Source of the DNA: Exophiala sp. HKRS030
Taxonomy: Eukaryota; Ascomycota; Eurotiomycetes; Chaetothyriales; Herpotrichiellaceae
Reading direction: 5' to 3'
DNA: 64,000 nt
Assembly: GCA_023897205.1 (NCBI GenBank)
Contig: JAHWDD010000006.1
Span: 1,984,001-2,048,000, forward strand
Part shown: positions 57,504 through 64,000 of the stretch, piece after piece
Layout: every line of letters begins with the position of its first letter
Position numbering within the stretch: the first letter of the stretch is position 1
Translations under genes and position numbers: made by a program
Notes under the pieces: model-generated
The model's database searches: none
Seen by the model: only the letters and a program-made list of their open reading frames with translations
Told to the model about the DNA's origin: nothing

Positions 57504-58952
57504 ATGTCGCGCATAAGTTCTACAGCCCAGCCAAGGGCACTCACCCTCACCGAAGAGCTAGAGAAACTCGAACAATCCATCACGCTGACACTGCAAGGTT
57601 TGTAAACAACTTAGCGCAGGAGAAATTGTTTCTGCCAGTCACACTAATCATCGCATTCGCAGAGATCGACCACAACTTCAGTCGCGCCCACCGAATAGTC
57701 ACATCAAGTATCCTGCCCATCGTCGAGCAATATGCCACCCACTCGAAGGACGTTTGGGAAGGATCGAGGGTGAGAAACGTGATGCCCCGAAACTGGGAGG
57801 ACAGGGTACTGAGATGACACAGTTCTGGAAGCAATTCTTCGAGTCCAGCGCCAATGTCTCTCTTTCAGGATACGAGGAGCGACCGTCACAATTCGAGACG
57901 ACGGAGGAGGAAATAACAGACAACACCGTCACCGAAGAGTCCAACGCCACGACCCACACGACACTCGAAACGTCGGAATCGTACGAGACGCCAGCGGCAC
58001 AGCACATCTCGACGGACTCGATACAGGATCTTGACCTGTCCAATTTGACCATGTCACCGTCTCACAGTACACCACGACCACCGCGACCTCAACAACCCAA
58101 CTTTGCCGACTACCCCTCCCCCTATGAAGCGCTACGTCGAGAAGTGAACAGCACCACGGTCGTCGATGCCACCTCGTTGACCCAAACCGCAATGCCCGAA
58201 ACCCCTGGACGACCGGTGTTTCCGATCGATTCTATCGCACGCACCCCCGAATCCTCACCATACCTCCCCCCACAGCCGACTTCTATACCTCGCCCTTCGA
58301 CGGCTCGGAAGAAGACCGATCCGGTCCTCCATCACGTTTTAGACCGGACCTATCGTGTGCAAGCCACTCCGATGACCGCGAGCCGATATACAAATGTCCA
58401 ACCCAAGTCTGCGGCACGATTGTTCACGACAACAGGACGCCAGAACACAAATGTAGACCCTACGCTGTCATCTAGTCCTGTAGCTCCACCCGAATTACAT
58501 CCGGAAATTTTCTCGTCTCCGGAGCGCAAGGCTCGAATCCCGGGAGTCAGTGTGCTGAGTCCATCTAAGCACAAGGGCGAAAAACCGAGCGCCCCTGCTC
58601 GTACGCGCGGCATATGGGACAGTGATGACGATGATCTGGACGACGAAATCGATTTCGGCCAAAGCCCCCCAAAGACCATGCAGTTTCATGTTCCTCAGAA
58701 CCGTCTCCTGAAGACACCAGGTATTTATCTTTCTAGCTACGAGTCTGACTGAATGCGCATGCTAACCGATTTCGCTTAGCTAAGGAAGCCTCGCAACGTA
58801 TAGTGGATGATATTCTTACCCGAGCTGGGATGGATTTTGAAGATGAAGAGATCGACTTTTCCCGCGAACTTGAGACCGAGGCACTTGATGTTGGTGTGGC
58901 CAGTCCTAGTGTGGTACGCGCAGCTGCCAATATCGAGGACGAGACGTTCTAG
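57504..58952 (+). CDS. ask1: DASH complex subunit Ask1
   Basis: Four exons, 57504-57597, 57663-57769, 57823-58720 and 58780-58952, give 1272 nt and 423 aa. The N-terminal 80 residues are the conserved Ask1 domain: ALTLTEELEKLEQSITLTLQ, EIDHNFSRAHRIVTSSILP, WEGSRFWKQFFESSANVSL. The long middle is disordered and rich in SP/TP sites (MPETPGRP, RTPESSPY), fitting Cdk regulation known for yeast Ask1. Near the C-terminus is GIWDSDDDDLDDEIDFGQSP, then PAKEASQRIVDDILTRAGMD across the last intron. DASH/Dam1 forms rings on spindle microtubules and couples them to kinetochores in fungi. Exon 1 and exon 2 are short, so a call from the longest frame (from 57754) loses the conserved N-terminus. Confidence 0.96.
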
Positions 58953-59743
58953 ATCAACCGCACAGCTGCTGGTCAGATTGCTATTTCTGTGCGATTTGGC
59001 TCTCGTCGTGCAAAGCGTGCGCATAGCGATGTGTATAACCAATCTAAGCCATGCGAATGTCTAAGAGGCTAGTCATCACGTTTTGCTGGCAGATAGACGC
59101 TCGTCCTCGTCCGAGAGTGCAAGTGTCAATCTATTTCTGCGACTTGTCCATATGTAAGATCACGAAAGTCATGTCTGTGGAAGGCCTCACTTGCACTAGG
59201 CTTTCCACAAGAGTATCATCGATCGTCATCACCTCAATAGGCTGTTAGCAATATGGCGCGCGCTTGTATGGATAAAGACTGTATCGAAGCGTTGGGTGAA
59301 TGTGAACCTCCTTGATAGGACAGAGAGTGAATCCAGCAGGTGACCTATGTATACGGAGCACAACAATCACCCGAGAGATTCTAATTCTCTATGACGGAGT
59401 ATCGATTGCCTTATCTAAGACTGACATCCCACTAAATAAATAAAGTGCCTTTTGCTTCATTCATGGCTACAACCAATCGCAATCTTTTTTCTTCTCCGCA
59501 GATCCAAATTATTTTTTTTTCCTCTGCAACGATCGCATCCTCGTACAACATTTGGCAGATTCGCCAGATTCACCAGGTTTACCTTACTTCACTCATGCTT
59601 TACTCTGTGGCATAACCCAAGACCCTCAAACGACCTTCTTCCTCCCTCCGAACCTCCACGATTCCCTAGATCAGATCTCACTTGCAACCTCAAACTTCCT
59701 CCCCATACCAACTTTTCATCACTCGACAGTCACCTACCCAAAC
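58953..59743. other. Intergenic region upstream of srp40
   Basis: Tandem plus-strand genes. The last 250 bp are pyrimidine-rich and probably contain the srp40 leader. No gene. Confidence 0.5.
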
Positions 59744-60865
59744 ATGGCTGTCAAAAAGAAAGAAGCCGCAAAGAGTGACTCGGGCCCTTCGGCGGAAATC
59801 CTTGGACTGGTTGGACACTATCTCACATCATTCGGCCTCGAGTCCACGCACAAGGCGTTCCAGAAGGAAGTGAAAACGCTTCAGAAACGCTCGGGCTGGC
59901 CTGCGCCGACCGATGCCGCGACAGTCAGCGATCTGGTGCCAGCTTTTGAACTTGGCCTCTTGTCGATGGTGCAAGATGCGATGAAGAGCAATGCCTCGTC
60001 ATCGAATGACACTGATGAAGACTCTGACTCCTCCGACAGTGACGATAGCACATCGTCCTCAGACGACTCGGGGAACGACAGCGACGGTGAAGATGATCTC
60101 AGTAGTAGCGACAGCGACAGCGGTGATGACAGCGATGACAGCAGTAGTGACGAGTCATCTGCATCAGACAAACTTCCACAAAAGGCCAGCCAGAAGAAGA
60201 AGATCCTCAAGCGCTCCGCCTCAACCTCTTCTTCGTCCTCTTCCTCATCTTCAACCTCGGAGTCTTCAATCGACCGCGAGGAAGAAGTAACCGTGAAGCC
60301 AACCGCCACGAAGAATCTTAAGCGGAAGGTCGAGGTTTTGAGCTCCTCAGACTCGTCGTCGGATTCCGGTTCCGACTCTGATTCATCCTCGGACGATGAT
60401 CACCCTGTGAAACGAGCAAAAGTGGTCCCAACTACCAAAGCCACCGAGAAATCCTCGAGGGAACTGTCATCAGGATCAGACAGTGACTCCAGTGAGGACG
60501 AGGCCGCCGATGACAGAACCCACGGCGCAAAGCTGACGCCCGAACCAGACGAAAACTCCGACTCGTCCAACACCGTGATGGGAGACAACATGGCTGCCGA
60601 CTCAAAACCGGATTCGACCAAGCCCCCTAAGAAGCATGTCGGTGCGAGACCGACCCCACTGGCACAACTTTCGGCTCAAGCTACGGTGGATAGTCACATC
60701 AGCAATGCCTATCAAAGCTACGACTATGCGGATCGTGCATACAAGGACCTCTCCGTGACTCGAGGCAAAGGCTTCACCAAGGAGAAGAACAAGAAGAAGC
60801 GTGGCAGTTATCGTGGAGGAGCCATCGACATCAGCGGTGGTAAAGCGTTCAAGTTCGACGACTGA
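59744..60865 (+). CDS. srp40: Nucleolar phosphoprotein Srp40/Nopp140-like
   Basis: Single exon, 373 aa, starting MAVKKKEAAK. Frame-open sequence further 5' contains other ATGs, but this start gives the usual basic N-terminus. Residues about 15-45 (EILGLVGHYLTSFGLESTHKAF) are LisH-like. Residues about 83-290 are alternating acidic/Ser blocks (DSDSSDSDDSTSS and similar) separated by basic segments, as in Nopp140, and are probably heavily phosphorylated by CK2. The C-terminal SRP40_C domain reads VDSHISNAYQSYDYADRAYKD, then KGFTKEKNKKKRGSYRGG and GGKAFKFDD. Family members shuttle between nucleolus and cytoplasm and bind box H/ACA and C/D snoRNP particles, acting in ribosome assembly. Confidence 0.93.
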   Translation: MAVKKKEAAKSDSGPSAEILGLVGHYLTSFGLESTHKAFQKEVKTLQKRSGWPAPTDAATVSDLVPAFELGLLSMVQDAMKSNASSSNDTDEDSDSSDSDDSTSSSDDSGNDSDGEDDLSSSDSDSGDDSDDSSSDESSASDKLPQKASQKKKILKRSASTSSSSSSSSSTSESSIDREEEVTVKPTATKNLKRKVEVLSSSDSSSDSGSDSDSSSDDDHPVKRAKVVPTTKATEKSSRELSSGSDSDSSEDEAADDRTHGAKLTPEPDENSDSSNTVMGDNMAADSKPDSTKPPKKHVGARPTPLAQLSAQATVDSHISNAYQSYDYADRAYKDLSVTRGKGFTKEKNKKKRGSYRGGAIDISGGKAFKFDD

Positions 60866-62229
60866 TTTTACTTGCAAAGTAGTACTACCGCGTGGGCAAA
60901 GCGAAGGGGTACATCGAATATGGAGAGAACGAGTCATGATGGGTGATGGTGACGGTTGGTTGTGGTTTTTTTCCTCCTTTTTCTCCAAAAATGCAAATGC
61001 ATCCTTGAAGCATTGGGGACGGGTAATTCTTTTTCAGCGAAAAGCATGGAGTTGGTGGTCCTGGACCAGAGAGAACAAGATAGCGCTATATCCTTAAGAC
61101 ACACACATCAGCATGATAAATCGGAGAGAGAGACTTTTTCAACAAAAAAGTATGCATATTTCTGAGAGCTCTCTTCTCATCTCGAGCTTCTCGCTGCGGC
61201 CTACTTCGTACTTGACTTATGGAGTTGGGTGCAGCAAATCCGAATGACAGCGAGGCTCTTTTGGTAGTCATGATGACATGACATTTCTTTTTCCCTTCGT
61301 CCACTTTGGATAACCCAAGATAAGTTGAGCCTCACGATTATAAGGAGTATGCGGAGTAGGTATTTAGGTACTTTAGGTATGTGATTGTTCCGGTTTTATG
61401 GTGCGTAGCGGATCCTCTGCCGGAGGGGGACAAGGCCGCGCGACTTTTTCCTGGGGCCGGCCGAGGGGTCTTTTCTTTGTCTATGGTTGTGTTCTCACAA
61501 TCACATATACGACCGCGAGTCTCCTTTTTGCCGCCATGGAAAAACTCTCATCCTTTGACCGAGGCGGGGGGGGGGGGGGAATCCATCCCTTGAGATGGGA
61601 TGAGTTGAGATGCTCTACCCGTCAGGTGGGCAAATCTGCTCTGGCTCTCGCTCTGGCTCTGGCTTCTGCCGATCTGACCTTGTTTACTTTTTATTTGCCT
61701 TGCCATGCCGACCAACGGCGAGTTGTTCCTGTCGCCGTCTCATCGGGTTCAAGCGGGGACTTCAGAACAACCTGGCAACGGCAGTTCAACTTGCGAGGTG
61801 GTTGAAAGTGTGGGTTTCGTCCGAAAATGTTTGGCCCGGGATTTCCTGCTCTTCTCTACGAACAAGAACAAAAAAAGCTGCTCAACCGAATCATGATCCT
61901 CCTTGCCGGTGTGTTCATTCTCGTGTGCCTTATTTTCTGTTCCTTTCGCGGGACCCAGCAGAGGCGCGATCACCATCGTTTCTCGGAGGGTCGTCGTTTC
62001 CGGTTTATACAAGACCACGAGGCCACCCGGGGAACGTGATTCGCCTGATGATACCGATCCAATGGCACCGACCCCCAAGACCAGTCGTCCTTCTTTTGGG
62101 GGGGGGGGAGACGCAAGCATGATCGGGCACAATTCATGAACCAACCCCTCGTCCTCTTTGTTTGACCATTATTGGGAAATTCCGTCCTACTCTTTCCACA
62201 ACACAGTTTGCAAACGATGACACCCGTAC
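60866..62229. other. Intergenic region
   Basis: 1.4 kb of 3' flanks of two converging genes. It contains a run of 14 G at 61566-61579 and a second G-run near 62098-62108. Frames up to 170 codons on both strands look non-coding. Confidence 0.5.
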
Positions 62230-62695
62230 TCATCCGTCGGTGTTCGCGCTCGCACTCGATTTGAAGGCGGCTTGGGAAATCACGGGAGAGGGATGCGGCG
62301 CAACCGCGGCACCGACATTTTGCGTCGTTGAAACTTCGACGACGTTGGGACCGAAATTTGAAGCTTCGTCGAGCTCCCTAGAAATCACAGACAAGGCATC
62401 TTTGAGTCAGCACTTTTCCCCTCCAGTCCTTTCTCGAGAGATATACATTGACAACGGTCGGTGGTGGGCGGGGAGGGGGTCAACCAAAGCAAGAATTTAC
62501 CTCTTCTTCAACTTCTCCAGTTCCAAATCCTCAAAGGCCGGTTTAAAGGTCGTGTAGCCTAGCCAGCCGTCAGTCGACTGAACAACATCCGGAGTCCCTC
62601 TGAAAAGGTGGTTGTGCTGAGAGATGCAACAACATACCATTGAGAACCCCAAAGCCAATGACCAGAGCCCAGCCTATAAACCGACGCCCACTCAT
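62230..62695 (-). CDS. Small single-pass membrane protein, 87 aa
   Basis: Three short exons, 62695-62638, 62558-62501 and 62377-62230, give 264 nt and 87 aa. All introns have good ends (GTATGT/CTAG, GTAAAT/TTCTAG), and the second has a CTGAC branch site. The protein starts MSGRRFIGWALVIGFGVLNG and continues YTTFKPAFEDLELEKLKK. This is one hydrophobic helix followed by a charged amphipathic stretch, then a Val/Ala/Thr/Ser-rich tail. This layout matches small fungal proteins usually annotated as hypothetical; mitochondrial inner-membrane location is my guess from the short basic N-terminus and single helix. No exon is longer than 50 codons, so frame-based searches miss it. Confidence 0.75.
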
Positions 62696-63301
62696 GATAT
62701 ATTGTGGTGGCTCTTCTTGCTGCTCTTGCTGCTGCTGCTGCTACTCCTCCTCACACACAGCCAGCTCACACTCAAAGACTCAGAAAGCTTGAAAGTTCTA
62801 GTAAGTACGAGGCAAGCATGCACACCGGGGTAGGGTTATATGTCGTCAACAGTTTATTTTATTACAAGATACAGCCGATGATTCACCGGACTTACCAACC
62901 TGGAACGCCTACGATCACGTGCCTTGTCTTTCGACGTTAACTGCTGGAAGAGGTTGCCCTCAGGATATGCATGTAAAAGTCCTTGTACGGAGTACCTGTC
63001 TTTGACATGATTGTTCTGCTATTCGATAGGCTAAAAGAAGGGATAACAGTATGAAGTCATCATTGTCTGCAATCTGTACTAGTCGAGAGACGCAAATACG
63101 CCTTCGCTGTGGTGCACTCATATCGAGTTCCTCTCTATGCTATTCACAATCATTGCAACCCGGCATAATTACTAACGGTTAATGTCCAGGATCAGGTTCC
63201 TAACCAAGTCGATTTGTTTGGTCGATGCTTTGTCCAAGCCAAGAAGTCCTGCTGTACATCCAAATCTTTTTGGTTTTGAGGCAGAAGCTGTCCGACAAGT
63301 C
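62696..63301. other. Intergenic region
   Basis: Upstream of the small membrane protein gene and 3' of the muniscin gene. GTACGGAGTAC lies at 62985-62995. No gene. Confidence 0.5.
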
Positions 63302-64000
63302 TCAATTGGCAGTATATCTGCCACTGATCAACTTCGTTTTCGTGGGTAGGCTTTCCCATCTCTTTTCCTCGCCACTTCCTCTTGCACTACTGCCAGCGGT
63401 ATCATCTGCGAATGGATCATTGTCCTTCTCTTCACCCCCAGTAACAACTTTCTCGACGCCGACCCCACTAGCAGTCCGCCCTGGGATCTCGAATTTGAGT
63501 TCGATGGTTCCTTTCTTCGGCATGCCTCCTTCAGTCATGAAACGAACGAGAAGTCTTTGTTGCTCAGGCTTGACCTCAAGGTCGGCGTGTCGCCATACCA
63601 CGGCTGACGTCTTGCGGCGGAACACTGCGCCTTCGGTCGGAGACATCATCGCTGAGACTGGCCTGCCCGTGCCTTCCCCTGAAACATCCAGGTTGACTGT
63701 GATCTGTGCATTTTTCAAGGTTATGGCTTGATTTCCAAAGACTGGATTGAGACTATACAGGACAATGACGCTAACTTGTCCTTGGATGACCTGCCAGGCT
63801 GGAGTGATAAGTACTGGACAGTAACGACCGAGGTTGGCAGTATCGATGTGAAGTTGATATTTCAAGCCAATCATCGGAGACGGTCTGCGAATGGCTGGAG
63901 TCGCGACTGTGTAAGATCCCGCTTGTTCCTCTGCAAGAGCATCTCCGGTTGGCTTAACCTGAGTCAAAAATATCGGATTTGCAGCGACTTTGTCCAATAA
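63302..64000 (-). CDS. syp1: Muniscin/Syp1 endocytic adaptor, C-terminal part (5' partial)
   Basis: The frame is open to the window edge and the start lies beyond it; 232 residues are visible. They fit the muniscin mu-homology domain: SPMIGLKYQLHID, CPVLITPAWQVIQGQVSVIV, VRFMTEGGMPKKGTIELKFEIPG, ending LISGRYTAN. A disordered segment (TGGEEKDNDPFADD) near the end contains DPF, an AP-2-binding motif. Syp1 is an early endocytic adaptor that recruits cargo at cortical patches and also affects septins in yeast. The N-terminal F-BAR domain would be encoded outside the window. Confidence 0.85.
   Translation of the reverse strand, partial: LLDKVAANPIFLTQVKPTGDALAEEQAGSYTVATPAIRRPSPMIGLKYQLHIDTANLGRYCPVLITPAWQVIQGQVSVIVLYSLNPVFGNQAITLKNAQITVNLDVSGEGTGRPVSAMMSPTEGAVFRRKTSAVVWRHADLEVKPEQQRLLVRFMTEGGMPKKGTIELKFEIPGRTASGVGVEKVVTGGEEKDNDPFADDTAGSSARGSGEEKRWESLPTKTKLISGRYTAN

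Noticed and set aside
59552..59743. N-terminal extension of Srp40
   Set aside because: The frame is open, but the sequence is pyrimidine-rich leader-like and the family start is the later MAVKKK.

Overview
The window is about 64 kb of nuclear DNA from a filamentous ascomycete (Pezizomycotina). The evidence is compact multi-exon genes on both strands, GT-AG introns of about 50-155 nt with CTGAC/CTAAC branch sites, a group I G-protein alpha subunit, a DASH-complex gene, a division III chitin synthase, and a C2H2/Fungal_trans regulator. The order is not certain. Protein similarities lean to Eurotiomycetes-like fungi, but I cannot settle this from sequence alone. Exon models were built by hand. 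For the multi-exon CDSs given with a definite length, the exon lengths sum to whole codons.

Layout. 1-12.4 kb: the 3' end of a glycine-zipper protein gene, then a run of minus-strand genes: glutamate-cysteine ligase (gsh1, five exons with an 11-nt first exon), a DUF1771+Smr protein, a berberine-bridge-type FAD oxidase, and a 933-aa zinc-finger regulator. 14-23 kb: a decayed GMC oxidoreductase, a membrane-anchored ubiquitin-like/RING-CH protein, a poorly coding stretch, and a cytochrome P450. 23-27 kb is a 4.2-kb non-coding stretch leading to the G-alpha gene (26.9-28.2 kb). 29.6-32 kb: complex I NDUFB7 and an HSL-type alpha/beta hydrolase. 33.7-42 kb: two orphan genes and an alpha/beta-hydrolase-fold protein that has lost its catalytic residues, separated by long non-coding DNA with G-quadruplex-type tracts. 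44-57 kb: a single-pass membrane protein, chitin synthase, Hsp88/Sse1, a PTS2-bearing 3-ketoacyl-CoA thiolase, and an AsaB/GA4-desaturase-like enzyme. 57-64 kb: DASH subunit Ask1, the nucleolar protein Srp40, a small 87-aa membrane protein made of three short exons, and the C-terminal part of a Syp1/muniscin gene that runs off the window.

Most genes are housekeeping and act independently. A few small oxidative or hydrolytic enzymes (FAD oxidase, P450, two hydrolase-fold genes, AsaB-like enzyme, GMC remnant) are scattered among them. No polyketide or peptide synthase is present, so there is no complete secondary-metabolite cluster. Promoter signals fit the gene products in three cases: a heat-shock element upstream of Hsp88, CCTCGG fatty-acid-response cores upstream of the thiolase, and a Yap1-type TTAGTCA upstream of gsh1.

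I found no convincing wholly new system. The best candidates for novelty are the catalytically dead hydrolase-fold protein, the membrane-anchored Ubl/RING-CH architecture, and a perfect decamer (GTACTCGTAC) repeated at least seven times, only in non-coding DNA.
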